Below are positions 42,766 through 54,569 of a stretch of 64,000 bases of DNA, piece by piece. The translations under genes and the position numbers were made by a program. Source of the stretch: Castanea sativa (taxonomy: Eukaryota > Streptophyta > Magnoliopsida > Fagales > Fagaceae); contig NC_134015.1 of assembly GCF_040712315.1 (NCBI RefSeq), positions 19,407,614-19,471,613 on the forward strand, in the 5' to 3' direction. The first letter of the stretch is position 1. Each line of letters begins with the position of its first letter. The notes beneath the pieces were generated by a model, which did no database searches, had not been told where the DNA came from, and saw only the letters and a program-made list of their open reading frames with translations.

Positions 42766-42905
42766 GCTTTAGTAGGAATATTTTTCTCATTAAAATCTTT
42801 AACATAAGGCAAGTCAACAATATGTCTCTTCCTATGCCAAAAAGCAGTAGGAATATCCGAGCAAACATCATTCATAAGGATTTTCTGAAAATTATCAATT
42901 TTAGA

Positions 42906-43541
42906 CTATAACAATTTATCAGAAAGTTGTTCAATAATTTCTTTGTATCTAACTTCTTGCTTAAGGAAGTCAAGATGTTTAACTTTAGCATGAATGAGAT
43001 TAAAACCATCATGAGTTTCAAACTTTGAACAGAATTTGAATTTTACTTTCTGTCCAAAAGGATCAGTAGTAATTCCATCATCTTCAACAAAGAAAGGATA
43101 CAAAGAAGCAATAAAAGGCAGTTCAAGTATCACCTTATCAGTCATGTTTTTAACAAGCACAGAAGGTATTTTGAAGAAAACATTATCATGGCAAACATGA
43201 GCTTTACTCAGTTCATATTTTATTTTCATCTGAGTGCCATTAGTAGAAACTAATCTTTCAGTAGATTTTTCAAAATATTTAGAAGGGATCAGTCCTTCTT
43301 GAATGCAGTTAACATCAGCACCAGAATCAATCATAGCAACTATTTTGAAAGCATAATCATGTGAGACAACAATTTTGACTTTAGTAAACCATTTTGGAAG
43401 TATTACATGTTTAACAAGAGAAAGTTGATTATCAATCAAGTTTATCAAAGCATTGTCAGAAACATTACTAGAAGGAGGAGCTTGTTGAGTGGATTCATCT
43501 ACATCTTCTTGCTCATCATTAGCAGACTGATGTTTATCCAT
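42906..43541 (-). pseudogene. piece A: viral aspartic protease domain
   Basis: 212 open codons with an intact active-site region VAMIDSGADVNCIQE (about 43335). The protease would cut the viral polyprotein. Stops upstream (near 43660 and 43790) and downstream (near 42906) detach it from capsid and RT in the same polyprotein. Confidence 0.85.
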
Positions 43542-43790
43542 ATTTTTATCAATTTTTAGAATAAAAAATTCTTCTTTAAGGTTAACATTATCATTTTTAA
43601 CAATTTTTACATCATTTTTTAATTGGATTATTTCTTGTTTAACAGTGTTAATTTCATGTTAAAGATCATTAACAGTTAATTCTTTTGTTTTCTTTTTATT
43701 AAATCTTTCCAAAGTTTCTTCAAAACTTATGTTAGATTTAAGTTTTTTAGACTTTTCATCTTTTGTTAAGTTTTGCATAAACTTGTCAAG

Positions 43791-45347
43791 CTATTCTTTT
43801 TGCAACTCGGGATTACTAATTTTACTGATTATGGTTAACAACAAATTTTCTTGTTCTTCACTTTTAGTTAACATATTACCTTTGGTTAACATATTAACAG
43901 ATTTAATAACATTACAACAAGAATCTCTACAACCAAGTTTAACATTAGGAGAATTGGAAGTCTCACTACAAGAGTGATAAGTCGAATCAGATGAGGAGGA
44001 GAAATCTTCTTCAAAGGAATCAGTTAAAGCAGTAGAATCAAGAATTTGAAACAGTTCATTTTGATCATCATCATTAATGTTTAACAAATTTAATTTATTT
44101 TTCAATTTACCAGGCTTTTGGTTGCATTCTTTACTGAAATGGGGAAATTTGCCACAGTTAAAGCATTTACCTTTACCTGATCTTTTTTTATCATTTTTTC
44201 TAAAAGCAGATTTATTTTTAGCATAAAAATCATTAGGTTTAACAAAGTTAGTTTTGTATCTTTTATGTTTTTTATGGGAATAACTTTTGTAAACTTTATC
44301 ATGTTTACTTTTTCCTTTTTGCCTGGAAGGGGCAATAGGAGGTAAACCATATTGTTCACAGAAATTACCCATTTCATATTTAGCTTTCTTTTTATTTTTT
44401 AATTGTCATTTTAATAGTTTTTCATCATTACACATGTTGATTCCAAGTTTTTTAATAGTGCTGAAAATGTCACCATAAGTTAAATTATCGTAGTCAATAG
44501 AATCATTTTTACCAATTAATTCATTTTTTACCTTATGAGCAAAGATAGGAGGCAGACCATCAATAAACCTCTCTTTCCAATAAGGCTTCGTGGAATCTTT
44601 CCAAAGCATAACTCTGGAAATGAATACATCTTAGTACCATCTGTAATCAGACATAGTGGGACATCTCAAATTATTCAAATAATCAGAAGTTCGGGATGAA
44701 ATATTAGATGGAGTACCAACAAAATATTTAAGAATAGTATAAACCAAAGTATTAACACCATCAGGAATACCTCGATTAATATTTTCATCAAAAATGGGCA
44801 TACCATCATTATCTCTTTTAACAACATGTATAATAGATTCTCTGGATTATTCTGTAAGATGTGAATCCCACCATCCTCTAAGAGAACCAGTAAAACCAGT
44901 AGCAAGCAAATCAAAAATATCCGGGTGATCAAGATCATTATGGTTATTTATGTATGCAATACCAACCATAGACATGTGAGCCATTTTGTTAATAATTTCT
45001 TGTTCAGACAAACCATCAATATTCCATTCATACAGTTTTTTAGCAGAAACAGAAAATTGAGTTTGAAAAGTTCTTTCTTCAAACTGCATATCAAGAGGAG
45101 TAGGTTTTGAATACCAGTTTTTTGTAAAAGACATGGGATTTGGTTTTCCAACAAATCTTTTAACTTCTGGTAAACCATCATCAAAAACATTTTTGTGAGA
45201 AACAGAAGATAATGAGTCAGAATTTGTGTCTTCTTTAGAAACAATTTCTTTCTCTTTTCTTAAAATAGCACAAGCAGCATTTTTTGAAGTAGAAGTCTCT
45301 TCAAGTTTGACTTTCAAATCAGTTTTTGCATTTAAATCAGCAAGCAT
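43791..45347 (-). pseudogene. piece A: capsid region with CCHC zinc knuckle
   Basis: Open pieces 45347-44847 (capsid N-terminal part), 44609-44406 and 44372-43791. Zinc knuckle CFNCGKFPHFSKEC (about 44170) keeps all four metal ligands. Stops or shifts at about 44847, 44640 and 44390. Preceded by a coiled-coil-like stretch (DLNAKTDLKVKLEET). Colinear with piece C but differs at scattered positions, so the two are separate insertions or old duplicates. Confidence 0.88.
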
Positions 45348-45374
45348 CTTTTCAACCTTATCAAGAGTCTTACT

Positions 45375-45755
45375 CTAAGAGATTTTGAAAACCAGTTTTT
45401 CTCTTTGACTGGGTAGATCAATCAAAGGTTTCTCAGGTTTTGAGACAACAGTTTTTTCAACAATTTTTTCTTCAATACGGTCAAGCTGTTGACCAATAAT
45501 ATGCAAAGATTCATTAGTAAAATTGTTTTGTTCAATAATGCTAACAATAGGAGTTTTATCATCACCAATTTTAAAAGGGGAGGCTTTTATCTCAGCCTTT
45601 TGGTGAGTTATCAAAACAGTTTCAAGGGGAGGATAACTAGACCAAACAACGGTTTTGTCTTCCTTAACAAAATTTGATTTTCTTATTACATTCAAATAAT
45701 TAGTATGAACATCATTTTTTGAAACATAATAATTTTCAAGATAATCAAAAAACAA
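45375..45755 (-). pseudogene. piece A: linker between movement protein and capsid
   Basis: 126 codons matching residues about 62-180 of the ORF at 38266-39684. The upstream movement protein is missing: viral similarity stops at about 45762, directly against a TA repeat. A stop near 45375 separates it from the capsid part. Confidence 0.8.
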
Positions 45756-45760
45756 GATAT

Positions 45761-45762
<2 letters not shown>

Positions 45763-45792
<30 letters not shown>
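45763..45792. repeat. (TA)n tract at the right edge of the viral locus
   Basis: About 15 TA units immediately next to the last viral base. Confidence 0.95.
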
Positions 45793-45795
<3 letters not shown>

Positions 45796-46057
45796 TAATT
45801 TAGTTTTAAAGTCAGCTGCATTTTCTTTGCTCTTGTATTTGCATTTTATTTGATGTTTCAGCTTGTAATATAATTAACCATCTTCTTTTTGCATTTTACT
45901 TTTAGGATGTCATAGACAGTACGTGAGCTTTGAAAACTTGAGTACGAATAAAAATTTTGTATTTTTTTAAATATGTGTGGGTGAAAAAGTATGTAAGATT
46001 GTTTAAAAACTAAAAACATATTATTAAACAACTTTACCAAATGGGGCCTTACATCCC
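45793..46057. other. AT-rich spacer, no gene seen
   Basis: No supportable frame or structure. Confidence 0.4.
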
Positions 46058-46249
46058 CAGTTCCATGTGGTATTTTTTAAATAAAAAATGCACCTCAGCG
46101 GCTGCCACGGTGGCTTTTTTTTTTTTTTAATGGAATTCAAGTTTGTATTACTCAAGTTCTACAGCAAACTCAAGTTTTACAAATTCTCTTTCTTAAATAT
46201 TTCTAAAACAGTAAAAAAAATTTGTCGTGGTGCTTAGCCATTTTGGCCC
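46058..46249. repeat. dispersed repeat, right copy (inverted relative at 30941-31128)
   Basis: On the minus strand it reads GGGCCAAAATGGCTAA, then GCCACCGTGGCA and TACCACATGGAACT, parallel to the left copy. The two copies lie in opposite orientation around the Helitron and viral locus. Confidence 0.65.
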
Positions 46250-46460
46250 ATGAATTAGATAAGAGCGTGTATAAATATGAAGCAAGAGTGAAGTGTGAGG
46301 TGATGTGAAGTGATGTGAAGTAACTATGAAGCGATGTGAAGCATGTGTCATAGTCAGCAAGTGTGTAGAGAGAGGAGAGTGAAGCAAAGTCAAAAGTGTT
46401 AGTAGGTGTCTTAAAAGTGTCGTGTGTGCGGTGCATAGTGTCAGTGCATGTGAGTAAAGC
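46250..46460. other. spacer with short GTGATGTGAAG repeats
   Basis: A few tandem GTGATGTGAA words at about 46290-46350. The hydrophobic, Leu/His-rich minus-strand frames here reflect these repeats. Confidence 0.5.
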
Positions 46461-46464
46461 ATTA

Positions 46465-46653
46465 GAGCAACCACATCAGTTCCTTTATTTTACACATCCA
46501 GTTTTACACTAAAAACCTACTTTTTCTATTTTACACATCCATTTTTACAAAACACACACATCAGTTCATCTATTCTATCACCTCTTTTAATTAAATAATC
46601 AATTTCCTCAAATTTTTTATTATTTTTCTCAACTAACCGGATATAATACACGT

Positions 46654-46698
<45 letters not shown>

Positions 46699-47343
46699 CC
46701 ATTTCTGATTTGTTGCTCTCTCTCTATACCCATCTCTCCCTCTCGATTAACTCTCCCTCTCCGATCCACGAGCTCAGATCAACTCTCCCTTTCTGATCCA
46801 CGAGCTCCAAGCTCCGATCCACGATCCGCGAGCTCCGATCCACGATCCGCGAGCTCTGATCCACAGGCAAGACCCACGAGCTCCGATCCAGTCAAGCACC
46901 GATTGTTCCACAAACACCGATCAAGCATCGATCGTTCCGATCAAGCATCGATCTGTGTTTGTGTATCTCTGTGTTTTTTTTTTTTTGAGCAAGTGTATCA
47001 CTGTGTTGATTCTCTGTGTTGATTTGTCTGTGTGGATGCGTTTGTGTGTGGGTGTGTTTGTGTGCATCTGAGGAAAAAGAAGAAGATGAGGAGAGAACTA
47101 AGTTTGTTGAGCACAGAGAACAGAGAGAAAAAAAAAAGGAGCGAACGAGAATCAATAAAATAATGAATGAACGAGCTACAGTAGCCGTGTATATTTACAC
47201 GGTTACTGTAGCTCGTGGATGGATTTCCACGATTTTACATAGTTTTACACCCACTGATATGGGTGTTTTTTTTACCAAAATGTGTAAAATGAAGGGTTTT
47301 TTTTGTATTATAGAAGACTATAAAAGAACTGGTGTGGATGCTC
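46465..47343. mobile_element. PIF/Harbinger-like element (879 bp)
   Basis: TTA target duplication (46462-46464, 47344-47346). TIRs GAGCAACCACATCAGTTC and, from the right, GAGCATCCACACCAGTTC. Inside: (CT)n at about 46654-46695, repeated GATCCACGAGCTC words (46760-46890) and no transposase. Confidence 0.9.
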
Positions 47344-47380
47344 TTAGTGTTTGTTGTCTAGTTTTCTACTAACTAGATAA

Positions 47381-48218
47381 GAGCATTAGTAGCCGGGATG
47401 CAAAAAAGTTCTATTTTGAATCCTCAAAACTTACTTTATCTATTTTACTAACTAATTTTACAATTCACCTTACATCCCAGTTTCTATTTTTATATATACC
47501 TCATTAAAATAATATAAAAAAATATATTTCTCTCTCCTTTCTCTCAGTTCTACCCAACAACTCTTCCTCTTCCCCACTACTACCCGCCAACATCACCCAC
47601 AACAACAACCACTGCAAACCTAGCAAAACACCAAGACCCACCACCATTCACATAACAAACCTCCGAGAACCAGCCAAAATGCCCATACCAAACCCACTGA
47701 ACCACCACCACAGTACTGCCAAACATCACAACAAACCACCAAACCCACAAAATCAACCAAAACCGGCCAAACCGAAACCATACCAAAACGATTCAACCAA
47801 TCACCACCAAAACGATTCAACTTGCAACCACCATGACCCACACCGCAACCACAACCATGAACCACACTGTGAACACAAACCGACCACAACCCACTGCCTC
47901 CACAGTCCACCACAGACACTAATGTCCACCACAGACGCCGATCACCACAAACCCACACCCTCCACCATGCCGGATCCACAAACTCAAACCTCCACAAAGT
48001 TGACCCACAAACCCAGACCTCCACCACGCTAATCCCCACAAATCCACACCCTCCACCTCACCACAACAACAACACCCCACCACCACGGCAAGTCAGCAAC
48101 ACCATATGCACAGAAACCCACAAAAAAAAAATCAAAGGAAAATCCAAAAGCACCGAGCAAGCAGAGAGTTGAGAAAGGAGAGTTTTAGAGAGTTTTAGAG
48201 AAGAGAGTTTCAGAGGGC

Positions 48219-48268
<50 letters not shown>

Positions 48269-48455
48269 AAAAAATGAATAAATGAATATTATTTGGGTTT
48301 AGAAACTCATGAACAGTGGGTTGTAAATATAGGTACTTACTATTCACGGGTTGTAAAATTTTTAGGTTTTGCATACCGAGTTGGAGCATGTTTTTGGGTT
48401 TTCGGTGGCTAAAATAGCAACTAGGGGGTGTTTACACCCCCCACTGCTAATGTTC
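47381..48455. mobile_element. PIF/Harbinger-like element (1,075 bp)
   Basis: TAA target duplication (47378-47380, 48456-48458). Ends GAGCATTAGTAGCCGG and, from the right, GAACATTAGCAGTGGG. Inside: Pro/His/Asn-rich CCACCA-type repeats (47560-48060), which explain the long frames on both strands, and (GA)n at 48221-48267. No transposase. Confidence 0.85.
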
Positions 48456-48458
48456 TAA

Positions 48459-49714
48459 AAAGAGAGAAGAACTATCTCTACAGTAAAATTCTGGTTTAGT
48501 CAAATTTGGTGAGCAAAGTTCACCATTTTGTATTTAGCCTTTTTTTTATTTTGTCACGCCATTTCTATTTGTTCTTCTTTCTTTCTTTCTTTTAAATATT
48601 TATATGAGTTGGCTCAGTATTGTTATACAAATATAACAAATCTCACAATATTTTCATAAGTATTGAGATGTTAATATATTATAGGTCAAAATAAAATAAT
48701 AAAATATGAGACTAAGACCAATCATAACTGAAAATAAATGTATTGTGAAAAGTTGTAACACTTGTCATCACAATATTTTGTTACAACATTTTTGCAATTG
48801 CTAAGATCTCAATTTCTTATAGATCAAATAAAAAAATGCTAAAATTTCACAACATTTTCACAACAAATCATAGGTGGTAAGTTATTAATGATGGATAGAA
48901 AAATGATATCAGTCGTGGGTCTATTTTAAAATCAATAACAACTTGTTATCTAGAATTTGTTATGAAAATATTGTGGAAGTAGCATTTATATAAAATATAT
49001 AATAAAATATCAAACCGAGACTTACCACCACCGCAAATAAAGGTATTGTAAAAATGTTGTGACATTTTGTTATGTTCCTAGACTTCTTTTTAGGTTTAGT
49101 CAAATTTGATGCGCCAAATTCATTGTTTCATGCATAATTTTCTTCAATTGGTTTTTTGTTTGTTTGTTTTTTTTTAATGCATAGTTTAAAGTGGTTGTCC
49201 CAATTAAAAACCAATAACAATTTGCCACCTAAGATTTTCTTTGAAAATGTTGTGAACGTAGCATTACTTTAAAATAAAATAATAAAATATCATACCAAGA
49301 CCCACCATAGCTAAAGGTATTGTAAAAATATCATAACATTTGTTGTGTTCCTGACTTTTTTTTGGTCTAGTCAATTTGTTAAGGAAAAATTCAGAGTTTT
49401 GCGGTGGGCTGATTTATTTATTTATTATTTTTTTAACATTGTTTAAAGTTAAAAATAACAATAAAAACACACATAGTTTTGCCTACCAAAAAAAAGGGGG
49501 GAAATTAAGCACTTCTGGGTAGTTTCATTCGCCCCCCTCCAAAATTTTAAAGTTGAATAATTTCCTCCTTTATATTTTGTAAACAAGCATAGACTCCCTG
49601 TTGTAACTCTTTTAGTTAAACCCTCACAAAATCTTTTGATTCCTAAAATATTCCATTGTGGGCAAAATTTGCTAAATAGTAACTTTTTAGGAAAATTTTA
49701 GGTAAATAGCATAT

Positions 49715-49750
<36 letters not shown>

Positions 49751-50387
49751 TCAAGAAATTAAGGTGGGCTATTTCTTTTCCTCTTTCTTTGCAAGCATGG
49801 CAAAAGTTCTCAGCACATTTAAAAATGAAACAGAGAATCCTTTCCTTTCGATTTTACCAAAGGTCTTTTGACAAATTACTGTTTTTTTTTTTTTTTTCTT
49901 TCAATTAAAAAAGCATTCCAAAACCATCGTTATTTACACTTACTCATGGTAGACCATTATAGAGAAGAATGATGAAAGAAGTTCCATAAAAGAAGAAATA
50001 AAAAATGGTTGAATTCCACACAATTGTCTTGAACTTTCTATGCTTTCCCAAGCAATATTGTGCTTTCTTTTTCTTTTTCTTTTTCTTTACTTTTTTGTTT
50101 TGCTTTTGTTTTTAGCTATATGCGGTTACCATTATCCACAAAAAATTAAATGGATATATTACACGGCCTGCTTAAGATTTGGTGGTCAGTCAATGATCCC
50201 ACTTCATCACATGGGATAATTATAATATGATCTCTCTTTATAGGAGTGTAAACTAAATTAATAGAATCTTGTCTTTTTTAAAGTCATTTTTAAAAACCCA
50301 ATGTTAAAACCAGCACACTTCATTTAGTTCCATTTCCCTTATAAGATATCTCATTCTCATTGGCAACCTCAAAATTGTTATTAACAT

Positions 50388-50390
<3 letters not shown>
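48459..50390. other. AT-rich spacer with loosely repeated words
   Basis: Words such as TTGTGACATTTGTTRTGTTCCT and AATATCATACC-AGACC recur around 48700-49390, suggesting very old duplication. (TA)n at 49718-49747. No gene that I can support. Confidence 0.45.

Positions 50391-50392
<2 letters not shown>

Positions 50393-50447
<55 letters not shown>
50393..50447. repeat. (CT)n followed by (TA)n
   Basis: About 16 CT units then about 12 TA units, directly at the start of a Helitron copy; the same TA tract stands at the start of the copy at 31582-33040. Confidence 0.97.
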
Positions 50448-51007
50448 ACCGAAACCTCTGAAGCTCTCACAATTTTTTACGTCAGCACAATATTTAAATA
50501 AAATTATCATTTTATTTAAATAAAATTATTTTTTTTTAGTCCAAAACAAGGAGTGAAACTCTATCTTTCTAATAAGTCCAACTTAAACTCAAACTCATCA
50601 TTATCATTTTTTTAAAACAAAATTATTTTTATTTAATCCAAACTTAACAATGAGTGAAACTCTATCTCTCTAACAAGTCCAACTTAAACTTAAACTCAAA
50701 TTCAAACATTGATAATTTATCTCCAAATTTGCGAGGTTAATCATGAACACTTTAAAAGCAAAGCAAACCCCAATATTTTTTTTAAAAGCCGAGTAAAGGT
50801 ATGAGCGCTTCTTATGTTATTTTCTTCTCCTCTACTTTGTTAAAAAAATTATTTTATGGTTTTTCATGTATTTTTTAAAAAGTAATTTTTGTACATGAAC
50901 CACCAAACTCTCTTTAGCTGTTTTTTACAAGATAAAAAAGTTTGCAATAATTGAAATTATTCTTTCGAATGTAACCCATCTTTCTCTTATATTTCTCTAT
51001 TGTTTAG

Positions 51008-51067
<60 letters not shown>

Positions 51068-51207
51068 TTGTTTTAATAATTTCTAAGCAGTGAATCATTT
51101 GATTCTTTAATATTTTTTGGTCTTTCAGAAATTTTAATATCTGAATTTTTTGAATTATTTTTTTCTAATATCTAAAACTATCTGACAAATTTTTTGTAAG
51201 TCATTGC
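50448..51207 (+). mobile_element. Helitron copy, plus strand, 3' end missing
   Basis: Starts ACCGAAACCTCTGAAGCTC after a TA tract, shares the CACAATATTTAAATAAAATT region with 31582-33040, and aligns with 54570-55200 up to TTTTTTGTAAGTCATTGC. There it stops and the palindromic array begins. Contains a (TA)n tract at 51009-51062. No helicase gene. Confidence 0.7.
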
Positions 51208-51995
51208 CGAAAATGGGGGAAAGGTTAAAAAAAAAAAAGAGAGAAAATAAATTGTGGCAATGGCATTGCCGAAATATGTTGTGGATGTACTTTTTTTTTT
51301 CCTTCTATTTCGGCAATGCCACTGCAAAGAATCTCTGCAAAAATCTCAGTTTTTTAATTTTTTTTTTTTTTTTTTTTATGTTTACAGTGTGCTCATCAAT
51401 CAGTTTTTTCTTCTATAACTTTATTTCATGCATGGACAAGAATCTATGTACTTTTTTAGAATAAAAATCAAACACTCAGTGTACTTGAATTTGTTTCATA
51501 TGGTACTTTTACAAAATGAAAGAACATGACATACACACTTCCCCCCCCCCCCTCTTTCGGCAATGCCATTGCCACAATTGGTTTTTTTTTTTTTTTTTTA
51601 CTTTTCCCCCATTTTCGGCAATAGCATTGCCACAAATCAATTGCACATTTTTTCCCCCTCTATTTCAGCAATGCCATTGCCACAATTGATTTTCTCTTCT
51701 TTTTTTCTTTTTTTCTTTTTTTTTTTTTACTTTTCCCCCATTTTCGACAATGGCATTGCCACAAATCAATTGAACAATTCCCCCCCTCCTCTATTTCAGC
51801 AATGCTATTGCCACAATTGATTTTCTTTTTTTTCTTTTTTTTTACTTTTCCCCATTTTCGGCAATGGCATTGCCACAAATCAATTGCACAATTTTTTTCC
51901 CCCTCTATTTCGGCAATGCCATTGCCACAATTGGTTTTTTTTTCTTTTTCTTTTTCTCCCATTTTCGGCAATGGCATTGCCACAATTGGTTTATT
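51199..51995. repeat. array of palindromic GGCAATGSCATTGCC motifs
   Basis: About eleven copies, exact or with one or two changes, near 51199, 51256, 51311, 51558, 51616, 51666, 51744, 51798, 51858, 51911 and 51966. From 51540 on they alternate regularly: TTTCGGCAATGCCATTGCCACAA, a T-run, CCCCATTTTCGGCAATGGCATTGCC, then ACAAATCAATTG and a C-run, a unit of roughly 110-140 bases repeated about three and a half times. Long frames on both strands are readings of the repeat. Confidence 0.9.
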
Positions 51996-52744
51996 TGCTC
52001 CAAACACTCGCCTCGCACTTTGGGCACTCACTCACTCGGGCAACGATTTGAGCAGCAGGAATTTTGGTAATGAGATTAACGAAATTCAAATCCTGCCATC
52101 ACCTGACAATTTATTTCTCTCTCATACTTTTTGTTGCAATTTAGGCAACGTTGTTGCTGAAATTCAGTCTCTTTCCTCATTTCGCCAAATAACTTTGAAC
52201 AGTGCCTATAATAACAAAAAACTTCATTTTTTGCAATATTTAGCCAAAAGACTCATGTTCCGTAAAATAAATTAAATAAAAAAAAAAGTTATCGAATTTT
52301 GCAGTTAGGAATTAGAAAGTGCAAGTTCTGGTACAATGGTACCACCTTGTACTTGCATCTTATTCCTATATATATAGAATACTGTCTGTGTTTAGGACCT
52401 AGATATAACGAAGGAATCCACGTTCAGCTCTCTTTTATATCTTTGTTCTAAAAATATTAATTGAAAAATGATGAGATTCACTCTTTGCCTCTTTTCTATT
52501 TGTGAGTTACTAAGGTAATGTTACCTCCACAAAAATTTTATAACAAATCCTAGGTTGTCATGTTGTTGGTTTTAATATTTTTTATCTACTAATAACAACC
52601 TACCTTTTTTTTTTTTCTTGGTAAATCATGACTTTCATGGACTTAATCGAAACGATAGAAATTTGAGGACAGCTCCTCTCATAGTACAAACCTTAATAGT
52701 CATAAAATAAAAACATACAAAGGTCCATAGGTGGACTATCAAAT
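51996..52744. other. spacer, no gene seen
   Basis: Continues with isolated words related to the array (GGCAACGTTGTTGC near 52142). Nothing else supportable. Confidence 0.4.
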
Positions 52745-53172
52745 ACAACAAAATTTTGGTCAAGCTCCGAGCCTCTTCTTGCTAAGAGCATCCACCCAAT
52801 TGTTTGCTTCATGGTAACAGTGATTCATATTCACTTGAGTAATTTGGTTCTTGAGAGTCTTGCAATCCATAATAAGAGAAGTATTATATAAATTGCAATA
52901 TTGTTGGTTTCTGCCACCCAACCAAACACAACTTTAGCATCATTTTCTATCTCCACTGCCAAAAGATTAAGATTAATACACAAAGTTAACCAGTTCCTTA
53001 GAGCCCAAAGCTCTGCATCAACATTGGTGGACACCCTAATGTTTTTGGTAAAACCTTTAATCCACATGCCATTATGATCTCGAAGAAGTCCCATCTAAGT
53101 AGCCCTTCCTAGATTACCCATCGATGAGCCATCTGTGTTGAGCTTGTACCATTCTACGAGAGGCCAGCTTGT
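52745..53172 (-). pseudogene. RNase H-like domain remnant of a LINE-type retroelement
   Basis: Minus strand WYKLNTDGSSMGN (about 53155), then GLLRDHNGMWIKGFTKNI, AELWALRNWL (about 53010) and HCYHEANNWVDALSKK (about 52810) follow the order of the plant RVT_3/RNase H domain found at the C-terminus of non-LTR elements and related gene copies. Asp of NTDGS and Glu of AELWAL are visible. Stop before MGLLRD (53095-53097) and a shift near 52850. About 140 codons; no RT upstream. An isolated fragment. Confidence 0.8.
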
Positions 53173-53540
53173 TCCACATAACATTAATCACATGCATTCT
53201 CTTGACCATGCCAAGATGATATTACTTAAAATTTATTATAAAAGTGTTGTGGATCTCAACCTTAATCAAGGTTCTTTCTCTTTAAAAAGGTTTTACGGAC
53301 TTGAATTCTTTTAACTATTTCCCAATGAAATGTTACCTTATTTCTTTTATTAATGAATGTACTACACAATATGGACCACTTTAGATTCTTGAATTGTATG
53401 TATATAAAATTACAGAAGGACAATATTGTCCAAGAAAAATTGCCTCATTTACCGGGTTGTGGATCTGCCCACTCTCAATTAAAGATTATCTCCCTTCAAA
53501 AAGTTCTACACATTTTTATCTCATCTCATTATATCTGTGT

Positions 53541-53780
53541 TCATATTTATATAATTTTCTATTTTTTTTTATTATTAAAAGCGGTCGATTTGAATTACGA
53601 CATCTCTGTTACAGTGGTGATTCGACTAATTGAGCCACCTACTGTCTCTACGTTATAGTCATATTTATATTGTTTTCTACCATTTTTTTATTATTAAAAA
53701 TGATCGATTTGAATTATGACATCTCCATTATAGTGATGATTTGCCAACTAAAGAGCCACCCATTGCCTGTCTCTATACTA
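53541..53780. repeat. 118-bp tandem duplication
   Basis: TCATATTTATAT begins at 53541 and 53659, followed in both by a T-run, TTATTATTAAAA and GATCGATTTGAATTA-like words. About 80% alike by eye. Confidence 0.75.
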
Positions 53781-53979
53781 TTTTAGAGAGAAATACTATT
53801 ACGTAAGAAGAGTCACTTAATATATAAAAAAAAAAGGTCATATAATATGTATTTTAAAATTTTAAATATATATAGATGGTGAAGTTGGGTTGTAGGCTTG
53901 TAGCTATCAACAAAGTAAATCAGAGTTCATGTACTATGTATTTCAAACTGAAGGGGATAAAAATAGGAGACGAGTATTC
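53781..53979. other. spacer, no gene seen
   Basis: AT-rich, no feature. Confidence 0.4.
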
Positions 53980-54480
53980 TCATAAAACTTGAAGGGACGG
54001 AGAGAATGAAGACGGATCGACACCGTAGGTGACACGACTATGACGGTTAGATTTTGCTGAGTATCCGTCATGTATGAATTAATTGCAGATTCCGGGTTGC
54101 ATGTCATTTGATATGTCTCAAATGGGCTTTTGCTTTATCCCCACGCAAACGTGCATACTTGGACTTCTTGCGACACACGTTTGGGAAGACTCCTATATGG
54201 AAAGAGACTTGAGAAGGAAGTTGTATCCTAAAAGAAAGGTAATTCCACTCAATATAAATACTCCAGAAACCCTAGATATGAAGGTACGCACAATATTCTT
54301 AACTCTGGCACTCTAGGGTTAAAGGAACAAGATTCTAACTTGACCTTCGGAGGGTTTTCGGCCGGCACCACACCGGTGCTCTCTCTAGGTCCATTATTTT
54401 CTTTTTGTAGGTGTTGCTTCGGCTCAAGGGGTGCTTGCAACTCACTGGTGATTTTTTCGGCATCATCACAAACAACCCTT
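53980..54480. repeat. possible LTR fragment of an unplaced retroelement
   Basis: GC-richer than its surroundings, with an AATATAAATA TATA-like word (about 54260) followed by CTCTAGGGTTAAAGG and GGCCGGCACCACACCGGTGC. Composition and layout (promoter then transcribed leader) recall an LTR, but neither end nor partner was found. Confidence 0.35.
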
Positions 54481-54569
54481 CTCTACGTGTCACAAGTCAA
54501 ATATATATACTAGCAATCATAGAAACAAACAATTTTGTAATTATCTTTAAAATTTATTGAGGTGATAAA

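Larger units (their letters stand above)
33063..45762. mobile_element. endogenous caulimovirid (florendovirus-like) locus of three rearranged pieces
   Basis: Plant pararetrovirus DNA of the Caulimoviridae: 30K-type movement protein, capsid region with CCHC zinc knuckle, aspartic protease, RT and RNase H, and methionine-tRNA primer sites, without LTRs. Piece C (33063-36863) is minus, piece B (36864-39676) is plus, piece A (39677-45762) is minus. C covers capsid, protease and a distinct downstream ORF; B covers primer site, leader, movement protein, linker and a second movement protein; A covers linker, capsid, protease, RT, RNase H, ORF2, intergenic region and primer site. No piece is a complete genome. 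The locus lies between two TA repeats. Genus is inferred from gene order and TA association. Confidence 0.88.

Noticed and set aside
47620..48039. Long frames on both strands (Pro/His/Asn-rich and Trp/Val/Gly-rich)
   Set aside because: Both strands open because of CCACCA-type repeats; low complexity, inside a transposon.
51563..52275. Overlapping frames of 85, 157, 123 and 68 codons on both strands
   Set aside because: They are translations of the palindromic array with T-runs; strand-symmetric repeat peptides, not genes.
54249..54440. 63-codon minus-strand frame
   Set aside because: Lies in an LTR-like GC-rich stretch, no motif.
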